Shown here: positions 11,901 to 23,700 of the stretch, in pieces
Numbering within the stretch: position 1 is the stretch's first letter
How the letters are laid out: every line of letters starts with the position of its first letter
NCBI GenBank assembly: GCA_964247055.1
Contig: OZ176053.1
Coordinates: 5,022,001 to 5,086,000, forward strand
Length of the DNA: 64,000 nt
Reading direction: 5' to 3'
Source of the DNA: Paragordius varius
Taxonomy: Eukaryota; Nematomorpha
Position numbers and translations under genes: made by a program
Notes under the pieces: model-generated
Seen by the model: only the letters and a program-made list of their open reading frames with translations
Told to the model about the DNA's origin: nothing
Database searches by the model: none

Positions 11901-13927
11901 TATTTTAATTTTATAATTTTAAATATTTGGTCATTTATACGAAAAATTCTACAAAAATAATATAACTCTGACTAGATATGTTGCAAATTTTTTACAAACT
12001 AATTCCTAAATCCAAAATGACAAAAAAATCAATGGTTTTACTAAAAATATATATATTGGATAATAAGGCATATTACAAATATTATGTATACTCAAAAAAT
12101 TGAACCTTATTGAAAAATCGGATAAGTGTATAATGATCAACATAAGTTAGGTTGTTTAGATTAAAAAAAGGATACAAAAGATCTACCTACGACCAATATA
12201 TGAAAAATTGTGATCATATTAAACCGAATAAAAAGCCCATTTTAGTGAACGATAAATTTTACTTACTTGATATTCATCATCATCTGGCGTTTGGACAGAA
12301 TAGGGTTGTTGTTTCTTAGTGCCTCCAGCAAGAGGATCTTGCCAATTGGTATTTCCACCAGCGCCTCCTGCTGCTCCCCCTGTTCCACTACTGTCTCCAT
12401 AGTAATCAGCTAAAGATTCAACACATTTTTTTTCGTAAAAAGAATAGGTCGTAAATCATTATTCATCATTTTTATGTACTGTTAGGTAGTTTAATAAAGG
12501 GGGAAACACACATAACAAACGATTCCATATATATTATTAGTAATGATAACGTTTTAAATTTATACTTATCTCAGATAAATTATAATGGCATTTTGTTTAA
12601 AATTTCAAAAAAATTAAGATTTTTCTTAAAAATAAATTAACGGTTTTGTGGCTTTTTAATAAAATTGGGTGCCCTTATGCTAAAAGATTTTAAGCTTGAT
12701 AATTATTTAACTATTAAAACTATTTACAATTCATCAACAGCATTAAAATATAATGATCTGCAATATATATAATGGAATAAACACACGCAATAAAAAAAAT
12801 TAAAGCACAAATTTAAGCAGGACACGTAAAGATTAAGCAAGCATGCATTAAGCGAAAAACCATTTTATAAAAATATGTTGGCGTAAATTAAAATAAATGT
12901 ATATTATCAATAATTATTGTATGTATAAAACCATGGTATTGGTCATAAATTTTATTTCCAGTGGATGGACGTTTAGATTGATTATTTCCTCTAAAATCAT
13001 TGTTGTTATTGTATGTATTATTATTATTATTGAAGTTTTTAGATGGAGATTTTCCTTGTTGAGCTTTATCAATGTATTTACCAACTTTCCGTATAGCACC
13101 AGCAATTTTTTCGTTTTTAACAAACCCGGCCAACGAATTTAAATCAAATGCAGGAGAATTTTTATTATTGTTAAAGGTATGATTATTATTATTATTGTAA
13201 TCATCCGTTTGATAATTTGCAAAATTATTGCCAGTATTATAATTGTTATTGGGGCCAGAAAAACCAGAACCGGTCCCATACATTGCACTCAAATTGCTAT
13301 TAGGATTGCTTTGGTTAGTCCCATTATCATAATTATTATTGCGAAAATTATTGGTATTTTGATCATTTCCACCGTTATTTGGTGAGATGTAACTGAAATT
13401 ATCTGTATGATTTCCGTTAGATCCTGGTTGTGAATAATTATTGTTATTATTGCTGTTAGTGGGAAAATTTGGAAGATTAAAACCAATGTTTGGATAAGGG
13501 GATGTATTTTGATTTTGTGTCATTGGAGGTATATTAGGGTAAATTGCTTTGCTTGTTGATTGATTTCCATAGTAATCACCTTAGAGCATGTAATGTACGG
13601 ACAAGAGTATTAAAGAGTTATTTTTAGTTTTTTACAATATAAGCAAGCATTAGATAGATAAGCATGAAAAACACAGAAGTATCAAATATAGCTTTAAAGC
13701 ATTTAGGATTACATATCGAATATGTAACACTTTCATGCAAAGCAGCACTTATGGACTAACATTATATAGATAGACTATTATATTTATGTTTGACAAATAT
13801 TATATATTTAATTAAAACCAGAGTAATCGGCTTTAACTTTTTGAGCTGTGGTAGCGGTTATATTTTCTTCTACCTCGGAACGGCCTTCATGTTTATAAGC
13901 TTGAGTCCCTGGCGTGAAATCATTACT
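8937..13927 (-). CDS. Asn/Gly-rich disordered protein, 5' end not found
   Basis: Exons in transcript order: 13927-13819, 13579-12932, 12409-12267, 10988-10809, 10358-10220, 9091-8937. All junction phases agree and give 457 residues to the stop at 8937. No family was recognised. The first exon has a charged stretch and ends KADYSG. Exon 2 (216 codons) is dominated by Asn runs and contains an ordered island, LAGFVKNEKIAGAIRKVGKY. The motif DYYG follows the junction at both ends of exon 2. Exons 4-5 are Gly-rich with MLGAAATM and LGTYAIRQLLNN. The C-terminus has small-residue patches (GMIGSFIGSILG). This looks like a low-complexity scaffold or secreted protein; location and role are unknown. The starting exon should lie between 13928 and 14797 but I could not place it. 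Confidence 0.75.
9246..9975 (+). mobile_element. Penelope-type (GIY-YIG) retroelement remnant between inverted repeats
   Basis: At 9504-9740 (+) a decayed coding stretch shows the Penelope-like GIY-YIG nuclease: GVYQ, then IYIGKTGKGINTRLNEH, and downstream EAIEVKKRKASLYKDDG followed by SLIWDYAL. It is broken. It is flanked by inverted repeats of about 100-150 bp (about 9246-9386 and 9815-9975). Shared blocks are TTTGTCAAATA with GAATGAAAT, and AATAATTGATGAAAAA. Inverted terminal repeats are known for Penelope-like elements. No reverse transcriptase remains in the window. It sits in the last intron of the Asn/Gly-rich gene. Confidence 0.65.
10989..12266 (-). other. intron, nothing recognised
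   Basis: A 1.28-kb intron of the Asn/Gly-rich gene, very AT-rich. No repeat family or coding sequence seen. The intron at 12410-12931 is likewise empty. Confidence 0.6.
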
Positions 13928-14797
13928 CTATTAAATGGGTGGTAAATAGAGATACATAATAATTATTTATAATAAAGTAAATCAAGCTTTTATTTTTCCT
14001 ATATTGTGAGTGGCAAAAAATATTGAAATTATGACGAGTCCGCCAGCAAAACACAAAATGAAACTAATATGAACTCCAAATCATCAAAAAAATATTTTTT
14101 TTTAAATTACTATAATAAATAATGCTAAAATATAAACAATAAATATGTTATTTCAAGGTTTATACAAATAAAAACAATTAACCTACTACCTATGATCAAT
14201 TAGCATTTTTCAATATAGCCATCATGAATATTATTGTTTTAATTCTACGTTAACAACAAACGTATAATAATTGCAAAAAAAATAGTAACTATATTTTGCA
14301 TTGTAAACAATAGCTATAGATAAATAAAATAGGTGTTACTGTATAGGATATAAACAGAAAAATAATGGATAAAATTGTAATATGAAGTGAAAACGTTTCT
14401 TAAATATTAGAACCCTATATTTTTATATAGGTTAATCATATAACATTGTCAAAAACTAAAGATAACATATTTTAACGCTATGTACAAAAAATGAATGAGT
14501 TTTAAATGAAATAACAGTTTTTAATTAAAACTTAAAAATTAAGCATATGCTCATTAGAAAAAATGGGATTGTCGTATACATCACATTTATACCTATTACT
14601 TATATGATAAGTACTATTCTTTTATTGTAATATTTAATAGACAATCAGTATTATATGTTTAATCAATAAAAATGAGTCATTTTTGGACGCCATTATTAAA
14701 TAATGCAGATACGCAAAACCAATAAATATTTGGTAGAAAATTATATCAATACAGCCAAATTTATCATTTTTAACAATGAAATAAAAAATTAAATGGA
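13928..14797. other. gap holding the unplaced 5' part of the Asn/Gly-rich gene
   Basis: Lies between the first exon identified for the Asn/Gly-rich gene and the galectin stop codon. An upstream exon must end here in phase 0, or farther off. I see no convincing ATG exon. Confidence 0.4.
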
Positions 14798-15351
14798 TTA
14801 AAATAATACTGCATCATCATCTATGGCCTCATGGTAAAAATTAACACCAACAACATTGATATCACCATCAATTAAAATGTATTTAAGTTGTTCTGGAGCC
14901 AATTTGTGGGGAAATTTCACAAAAATATCACCATTTATAGCTACCTATATAATTTAAAATTTTGAAATAGATAAATTAAAAAGACAAAACTTCATATTGG
15001 TTCTTTTCAATTAAAATCATAAGTTGAAGTGGTTGTCCGGGTTTAACAGGACATGATCCAGATTTTTGTTCTTCAGACCAAACACCATCTTTTAACGATT
15101 TTCGAACAACAACACCGGCTTCTTGGCTCGGTTCAAAAAATAAACCAATGCCATTTTCATTACTGCCCTCAAGTTTTACATTAAAACTTATTATAGTATA
15201 AAAAAATTTACTTAGAAGAATTTTCTGGAACATCTGCAGTAATAACGATCAATGTATTTCCTTTGTTAAAGTTGACATCAAATGTCGTTTTAAAGGGCAG
15301 ATTCTAAAAATAACTAAAAAAACTTACCAAATAAAGCTCCGGGTTAGACAT
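14798..15351 (-). CDS. galectin, single carbohydrate-recognition domain
   Basis: Exons in transcript order: 15351-15328 (MSNPELYL), 15303-15212, 15186-14991, 14944-14798. Phases agree and give 152 aa, the usual size of a one-domain galectin. Introns are 24, 25 and 46 nt. The fold is clear: FNVKLEGSNENGIGLFFEP, VVRKSLKDGVWSEEQKSG, PVKPGQPLQLMILIEKNQYEV, INGDIFVKFPHKL, LKYILIDGDINVVGVNF. Galectins bind beta-galactosides through HxNPR, an Asn, a Trp and a Glu/Arg pair. Here the HFNPR position reads FFEPS (55-59), the Asn position is Lys68, while Trp75 and Glu78 remain. Classical galactose binding is therefore doubtful. No signal peptide is seen, as expected for galectins. Confidence 0.88.
15187..15211 (-). 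other. 25-nt intron, galectin
   Basis: On the minus strand begins GTAAATTT and ends ATAATAAG. Removal joins ENSS to NFNVKLEG (phase 2). The acceptor lacks a long pyrimidine tract. Confidence 0.85.
15304..15327 (-). other. 24-nt intron, galectin
   Basis: On the minus strand begins GTAAGTTT and ends TTTTTAG. It separates a 24-nt first exon from the rest in phase 0. Confidence 0.8.
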
Positions 15352-15721
15352 TAAGATTGTAATAGTATCAGAAAAACTGATGATAAAAATTTGGTAGTTG
15401 CCAAAAATTTAAACAAAAAATATTAAATATTTATTGACAAATATGTGTTTTATATAAATAAAATATTAGGCAATGGTTTGATAATTACAATAAAATATCC
15501 TAATTTATATCTATATTTTATTTTTTGATGGAAAATTTGAATCCTGGTGTGTTTTTGTTTAGGTTCATATGTTTAGTAAAGCAATCACTATTTTGGTGAT
15601 AAATAGAGGGGCAAAATAAGACCTAGTCGGTTTTTTTATTAAGCTAATTGATTCGGACCAAATTAAGTATAAATTATATACAATGCACAAAACCCCGAAG
15701 TATTCAAACCTGATAAAACGC

Positions 15722-15746
<25 letters not shown>
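15722..15746. repeat. (AT)n microsatellite
   Basis: AT dinucleotide run of about 25 bases between the galectin and a dispersed repeat. Confidence 0.9.
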
Positions 15747-15753
<7 letters not shown>

Positions 15754-15767
15754 TTAAAAAATATATC

Positions 15768-16220
15768 ATTATGATGCCTTTGGTTTTGGCCTTACGAGTG
15801 ATAAAATAGGTAATTTTGTGATAACCGCTTTATATTAGAAAGTGGCAATTGAACACATTTTTAATAATATTTTTTTGGTGAAAACTAATGCACCAATCCA
15901 AAAAATATCATTATATTACATCATAAAGAATATATAAAAAACCAACTATAAGAAATATTATATTTTAGAAGTGGGCTCCAAAAATCTTAATTTTTTTGGC
16001 TAAGGTAGTTTTTTAAAAATAAAATCAAAACTGAGATTGCCTGTTAAAAATTTTATACATGTGTATGACATTAAAAAATATTTTTCCATATAATAGATTT
16101 TTGGCTTAAAAATCGGTGAAGCTAGTTATGGTATTGTTAAGGGTGAAAACAGAATAATCTGATCTCGATAAATGTTGAGCATTTCCGAATTATATAGATT
16201 TTCTCATATCGTACAATTTT
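15768..16220. repeat. diverged dispersed repeat R1, copy 1
   Basis: Matches 39935-40420 in order over several hundred bases, with many differences. Shared landmarks: TTTTTTTGGTGAAA, CCAAAAAATATCATTA, TTGGCTCCAAAA (here TGGGCTCCAAAA) and, later, an ATGTGTAT stretch. No coding content or clear termini. Confidence 0.5.
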
Positions 16221-16488
16221 AAGCGTTTCTACCATACCAAAAAGACAATAAAACTCGCTTTCAGCTTTACATTTTATTTTTAACCAAAACAATTTTTTGG
16301 CAGAACTTTTTTTGATGTCAAAAATTGGCGATCATTTAAAATTTTATCGCGTAATATCGGCATTTTTGAGTATATATTATAATTGTCCATTGACTTGTCA
16401 AAAAATTTTAAATTTTCAAAGTCGAATCTAAAATTCAAAATTTAATAATATTGTTTTGCTCTTTACATTGCGTCAAAATCTAGTTTTA

Positions 16489-17038
16489 TTAACACTTCGA
16501 TTCAAATGGGGTTTAAATACTCAAGACTAAATTTAAATCAATATCTTTAAATAACTAATGAAAGAAACAATCCCAATTCAAATTACTTCTGTCCTGATAA
16601 AAAGTATATAGCTAAAATATATAAATAAAATTTTGTTTTTAAAAAAAGTTCCATGTCAAACTACTTCGACGATATTTTTATTTTGCAAAATTTGCAAAAT
16701 ATCATCTATAGTTTTAAAGGTATAATTAAAGCTATTTTTTTAAAGATCCAACATTGACAGAAATAGAAAAAGTGGTTTATTTTGTATTATTTTCAATTTA
16801 GCCAATGTACACATATTACGTTGATTAAATTTTTACGTTTGGGTTACACATCAAAATAAGTAATATCAAGTATTTTTGAATGAAATTCTATATATTTAGG
16901 TTTAATAATGTTATATAATTGCAAAATTTTGCCATGGTTTCCATTCCTTCTATATTTTTAAAAGTATTTAATTTCAAACAGGCCAGGGGTATCCAACTAC
17001 CCAAATAGGACTGAAATGAATGTGTTGTATCGTGCTAA
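16489..17038 (+). mobile_element. TTAA-ended MITE, copy C
   Basis: Same family and orientation as copy A. Left end TTAACACTTCGATTC; right end AATGTGTTGTATCGTGCTAA. The internal block TTCCATGTCAAACTACTTCG is present. About 550 bp and more diverged than copy A. Confidence 0.7.
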
Positions 17039-17102
17039 ATTTGATTTATCCTATATTTATTTTAAACATCTCATCTCGTTGATCGAATATATTAAATCTC
17101 TT

Positions 17103-18361
17103 TTATAAAATAGTTTTTTGGCTTTCAAGTTCGGTTTCCGTTTCTTCTATGTCCGGCACATATTCATAATCCAAATCATAATAATATGAATAATCGAAAT
17201 CGTAGTAAAATCTATAAAAATATCTGAGATATTCCATTTTTAGTTCATCTACATCAATGTCATCTTCTTCTTCCTCTATAAAAATAATATTTATGTATAT
17301 ATATATATATTATGAAACCATATTTCCATTTTTTGGGGATTTGGGGTTAATTTAAACAAAAAATATTTGAAGCATATTTTTAAAAAGGAAATGATGCTAC
17401 CTTCCCCTTTGTTTAATAAATATAAGTCAACTATTTATTATATCATGGATCGAACCATTGTTTAAACAGGAAAAATAAATATGATGCGAAATAAATTTAT
17501 GAGATTTAATTGATTGGATAAATTTTTTACGAAATAGTTAATCTTTATATACAATAGTAGTATAAACTATAACAAAACTGGTATTTAAACATTCAATTTA
17601 TCATCAGTTGATGTATTATTAGGGAATATTAAAAACACCAAGAATGCCATTAATACTGGGCCCTAGAATATTAGTTTATTTGTTATGTTATATCAATTAA
17701 ATTATAATTTGATACACCCACTTAGCTCAAGGGGGAATTATAATCAAAAGGGTTAGGTTTAACCAATCAAAAATATCAAAACTGATCGGACCGTCTCTTA
17801 AAGTAGGCATTCGGGGCATAAGAAATTATTATTACCACAAGTGTTAAAATATATTGTAAAACCAAACAAAGGAAATAAACCGTACGCATGGGTTTTAATG
17901 GTTTCAATCATATACTATTCATAAAAATTACTGAGCAATAAAATTATACAATCCTATAAACATATGATGATTTTCAACATATGGTTAAAATGATTGGTTT
18001 TTATAAGCGGGCACAATCACAGTCATCCGTAACTGGAGCCTAACTCTACTCACCATTAGAGATGGTGCTTTAAATAATACTTGCTAACTAATATTTAAAT
18101 TATTTATAATTACATACCTTCTAACTCTTTTTTGAATCCATATGCATTCAATACACCAAGAAGATCCGAGGTGTTTGATGGAATATAGACTTTGGAAGCC
18201 ATTTGCTGTTGTCTCCATGGTATCATGCTCAATATTTTTTTCCGATCTATAGTATTGATTAAAATTGATAAATAATATATATCATGGTTTCTTTGTTTCC
18301 GTGGCATGCAATAAATTATATACGACTCTGATAACAAATCGGTGATATTTTGTTTAATATG
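17103..18361 (-). CDS. unrecognised protein with acidic, Tyr-rich C-terminus, 5' part not found
   Basis: Two 3' exons: 18361-18118 (starts phase 0, ends phase 1) and 17275-17103 (stop at 17105-17103). Together they give 138 aa. The first encodes a mixed domain beginning HIKQNITDLLSESYIIYCMP, with IPWRQQQMASKVYIPSN and LLGVLNAYGFKKELE. The second continues as EEEEDDIDVDELKMEYLRYF and a stretch very rich in Tyr, Asp and Phe, ending ETELESQKTIL. I do not know the family. It lies just 3' of the transmembrane exon of the lectin-EB receptor on the same strand and could be its cytoplasmic tail, but the exon phases (1 then 0) do not join directly, so I list it apart. Confidence 0.55.
17276..18117 (-). 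other. intron, nothing recognised apart from a short (AT) run
   Basis: An 842-nt intron of the unrecognised gene. The stretch near 17985-18060 weakly resembles dispersed repeat R2. Confidence 0.5.
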
Positions 18362-19405
18362 CTATATAAAAGATGATCATAAAAGGTTTATGATAAAAAA
18401 ATTGTCTTAGAAAATCGAATTTAGGTTTCGTGAAAGGCGCTTCCAAATTTTACTTTTTTTAGTAAAAACATTTGATTCTCATAAATTTACCATTTCAATA
18501 AATTTTTGTAAGTAAATAAATGATTGCATATACGTCTAAGGTTACTTTACAGAAAAAATAGCCGAATGAATAATAAATGATCATTCAATACATAAAACAT
18601 GTTGGTTCAATATACAAAACAAAATATCAGGTTAATGGTATTTATATATAATTAAAATTTTGAGGTGTTTTTGATCTTTTTTCCGGATATTTAGGCCAAT
18701 AAGTTATTAGTGGGTATGTATAAATTATAAATGCGTCGATAATGGTCGAGCCACTTTTTTTAAATTAGCCTTTATGCATAGTTTGAATTTCCTATTAGAA
18801 TTTATTGCAAAATAAGAAATTTTACGAATCCAAACGTTTGTCGAGAATCGTAAAATCCTAGAAATTGATATATGGTATACTTAAGAAAGTAAATTATTTT
18901 GAAACCCCCTGTAAATTAATTGTATTGAAATACAACCCCCATAATGCTTTTCAAGCAGTTTTACGGGAAAAGGGTAGCCACATTCAAATTCAGTAATGGC
19001 AATTTACAGTTCTTTTATGAATGCTTCATACAGCTATTTTTGGAATCAGAAAATTGTGCGATATGATCATCCTTTTAAGTTTGTCTGTATGTTTTATATT
19101 AATTATAAAATAATTAAGCAACTCTTTAATAGAGTATAATGTTATAAATGTATTATACCAAGGAAATCCCATAATAATAGAAGAATGGTTAAGTTCTTGT
19201 AATTATTAAAATATTTGGATTGTATCCTCATTGTAAACATACATTTTATACCAGAATCCTAAATATTCGTTTTGACTAAGCCACAGTTTAACTATAATTC
19301 TTTGGGTGTGAGATTTTTTTTTCATTTTATAAACAGGATTTAAAAGCAAATTCGGATAAAATAATTAATTTTATGACTATAAAAAAGTATTAGATTATAT
19401 ATTAT
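18362..19405. other. no exon placed; R2 repeat fragment near 18660-18800
   Basis: Between the unrecognised gene and the receptor's transmembrane exon. A stretch near 18715-18775 (ATAATGGTCGAGCCACTTTT) resembles R2 at 50640-50700. No coding exon with matching phases was found. Confidence 0.4.
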
Positions 19406-20728
19406 CTAAGGTATACTTTCAAAAGTTTTTCGAAAGTATAAAATAGCTCCAACTGCAATTGCTAAGAGAACGCATATGCTGGCAAGGATCGTCACTAAAG
19501 TAACTATTGTTCCCGATTTGAATGTGCATCTGCCTAAAATATCAATAATAAAAAAATATGTAATAGGCCATGAAGCAACCAGTAATCTCCATTTCAAAGA
19601 TTTGAGAAGGGGCCGATTGATGTAAAACGGGCTCGGGTTTTACCTGAGGATATTGGTTTGTTTTATTCGCATTTTTTACAAAAACTGTCTCAAATTTTAA
19701 TTTCCTTTATTTTTAATGTTTTTTGTTTTGATAAAATAAGTTTAAATAACACTCTATTAGTCTTTAAAGTGTTTTTACACCAGAGCGTAGTCTAATCAAA
19801 ATAACTTAAAAAAATGTGTGGGTAACGACTATAATTTTGATTATATTTTCATCTATTCAAGATGTATTTATATTTAAATAAAAATATCTATAATGGGTCA
19901 AATTTAAAATTTTAATGCCTTTTTAATAATATAAAAAAATATTTTTGAAAATTCTAAAAAAAATCATCATCATCTCTATCGGATATATTATTTGTCGATA
20001 AATATTAAAAAATAAAATTATCTTCCGGTTAAAATTAAATCAATTACTTTTAAATAATTTTGATGACATTTTAACAGTAAATATTAGGTAATTTTGATTT
20101 TGAATTAACTGTTGGCTTTAATTGTATTATATATCTAATTATATCTTAAAAAATAAATTCTTGCAAAGTGTTTAATTGTTATGATTTATTAACACAATTC
20201 GTAAAATTAGTCTAAACCTTTAACACTCCAATGTATATTTGTTATTACAGAGAAAAAGTAATGGTGTTAATAAAAATAAATCCATAATCCAATACTAATC
20301 TTTAGGCATATTTTTTATTAATCTACTAAGTATATGATATATTATGAATGCTCTTGGTTAACAAATTATTCATAATAATTAACAATTAGTTGAACAACCA
20401 ATAGGGCTTACCCTTGTATGGTCTAATATTTATGGAATCTTGTGTAAGCGTAAATATATGTTGATCATTCCAAATCAAGAAAAACTTTTCAATCAAAAGT
20501 TGCGCTAAGATTTCTTCAGTTAAATCAGCTGCACTTGTATATATTTTTAAATGTGTATGTGTCACTGTATTAACTTCATTGATATAGCTAAACGTATGAT
20601 GATTAATATAAATTCAGTAGATTTACTTTGGTACAAAATATTCAATAAAAATTAATATTTGAAATGGATTTACTCGTAAATGTAAGCCTGCAAAATTATC
20701 GCATATGGTTTCAAAATTTGATTTACCT

Positions 20729-20774
<46 letters not shown>

Positions 20775-23700
20775 TGTTTTATTGAATGACTAAATTTTGA
20801 AATAGTAAACCTTTCCATTATTAACTAACAATGTATACACTAATGAAATATTCATATTACCTAAAACCTTAAGCATTTAAAATTAATCTTTATTGTAGCT
20901 GTTATTTGTATATAAATTACTCAATTTTTTGCTTTAAATTAAGCGAAATAGGCCACGTCTAACCATTAAAGTAGAATTGTTGTTGATCGTTTTTTAGATT
21001 TTTATCAGAGAGATTTAATTATTTACACCAATAGTTACTATGACGGGCCAAATAATATGATAATTCTATTCAAGGGCCACAATATAATACCGGCATAATT
21101 TATTTAATAAATAAGTGCACCAAGTTTTTTGCGGACTATACAAGTATTTTGATACAAACATATCTACAAAATATAAAATTACAACCAATACTTTTAGACA
21201 GATCTGGTTATCATAACAAGTCAATATAATGTGGAAACCCTGTGTCTTTATACATATTTCGCTTTGAAATATGCCGCCTTGATGTATGTTGAGACAATGA
21301 TAACATTTATATTTTAATATCTACTGCTTCTTCCAAGAAATATTTATAATAAATTCTTTAACAAAATGCGTATGATCAAATACGTAGATATGAATAAAAA
21401 AGGCGAATTATTATATAATTCTATAATTAAAAATTGCCGGAACAAAAGTAATTTTTTAACAATCCTGGAAAATAAGTTAATATCGTAATCAGTTAAATTT
21501 TTGAGATCACTTTTAGGGCCGCGGTTTGAGTATCACTGGATTTATACTCTCATTTTTTGGCATATGATTATGTTATTTGATTCCTTTTTATGAATTTTTG
21601 GATATTAATGGAAATGACTTAATACAAATATAGAGAAAATTTATATATATAATCCGTTTTACCAGCCCATGGTTTCTATAGATTATATTATAGAAATGGG
21701 TTAAAACCCTTTGTCTTAAATTAATTTAAACTGTGGTTATTTTTCAGTCATATATTTGTTTTTGACTTAATGTTATTTGAACATTATTTTTTTTATAAAA
21801 GTATGTTTACTTAAATATATACATAAAGAAACACATTTTTTACAAAGTTATTATTGTGGATGTGATTATATTAATTAATAAATTAGACACAAAAGTAAAA
21901 TAGCTAAATTTAATAGATTAACCACAGTTACGGTAATTAATTTTTAAAGTAATTGATTGCGCTCATTGTGACAGTAATATAGAGGCCAGAAAGAATCGTT
22001 TGGTAAATTAAATATGCGTTTAATTAAAGTCGTGATATTTAGATGAAATAATTATGTTAAAAATTGTAAATATTTCTAAAAATTTAAAAAACCTAATTTT
22101 CTCAAATTGGTGGTTTTAAAACTTGAAATATATTGATAAAATATATAATACCTTATATTCAACGAATTTATATACAGTGGATAAGTTCCATTGTTGAAGC
22201 ATGCGATCTAGGTCGGTGATTGCCAGGACGACATCAAACATGCAATAAAATTTTGTAACTATTATCAGATAAAAAATACAAATTTATTAATAAAACTTTC
22301 TAGATAATATTTGAAAACAGCTATCTAATTGTATAGTAGGCTTGAACCAAAACCAATATTAAGTCTGTAACAGAAAATGGGTTCATTGATAATCCCTCTA
22401 ATTCTTCCTTTCTTAAAACTAGCTTTCTTAATTAAAATCTTGCATGGGGAAGGGAATTCCGTAAGAAAAACGCCCTTTGATTGTTATGAATCGTGTAAAC
22501 CAGGGCTATATCGTCAGCGAGAAGGCCCCGTTTCCATAGTGTTTTATATTATTCTATCGGGTTGTTGGATTTTCACATAACGAAAAGGATATGAATACGA
22601 TTTATAAGTCCCATGTGAGATGAAATATATATATATATATATATTGTATATGGACTTAATTTATTACAAATTTTAGCTAGCACATATTTTAACTCAAAAT
22701 GTAAATGTCTTCTGAAAAGGATAAAAAGTGATTTAAAACATATCCAATAATCATGTTACTAATTTCCATATTTGCCAAGTTACAAGATGCCAGAAACAAA
22801 CTTTACAGATTAGTAGACTTTGAGGTCTAGCGGCTCATGGGAGCCACAGGGTAAAGTTATACATATCATTTTAATAAGAAAAATATTCTCTATAATCGTA
22901 CAATTTACAAATCAATTAAATTTTCGTTTCTCACAGTAAACTTGTTAAATAACTTGGTTCCAAAAATTAGTCCATATAATTCAAATTTTTAATACAAAAT
23001 AATTAGCACAACACTGTTATTTGAAGTTGAGTTCGTCCTCTAAAATAAAATTGCGTTTAGAGCTTTATTAGCAAAACCGTACCGTATATTAATTATATTA
23101 AACTTGTTTATATATTATGAACATATCAGTCATTGGAAAATTTACCAATAACGCATTTATTTTCGTTTTTTCTCCATTCATAATTTGAGAGGCATCGGCA
23201 GGTGTCGTCTAAACACTCGCTATTTAAGTCATTAGCCATACATTCTTCATGATACGAGCACTTTTCACCAATAAAATGGCCTGAAACATACAAATATTTT
23301 TTTACTACTTAAATTGCATCCGGACATGTGAAAGCCTTAAGACTAGCCTGCCCAGGGCTGACAGTAATGATGAAAAAATTGCGTAGTTTCGGGGTTCGAA
23401 CTCTGGCACCCAGTGTAAGAGTCCGGCGCCCTACCTACCATACCATCAAAAAAATATAAAAAAAATTTTTTTTATTACAAAACAGGATGAATTATACAGA
23501 TTTTGATTCCTAAATTTTCAAAGCCATATGATAAAATATTTATATATATATATATATATATATAACCAACCATGTTCGCATTCAGAAAATCCAAAAGTTC
23601 CAGGAGGACACACACACAGTTCATTGCTGCAATAATTGGAGCTGCATTCTTGATCATAGTTACATTTTTCAGATAACAAGTGTTCTATATAATTTAATGT

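Larger units (their letters stand above)
20727..23145 (-). other. receptor intron of 2.4 kb
   Basis: Separates the last EB module from the membrane-proximal region. It holds AT microsatellites and the plus-strand open frame at 22377-22580. Nothing else recognised. Confidence 0.55.

Noticed and set aside
13179-13385. Ile-rich frames on both strands at 12.9-13.5 kb
   Set aside because: Shadows of the Asn-run exon: AAT/AAC codons read as ATA/ATT/ACA in other frames.
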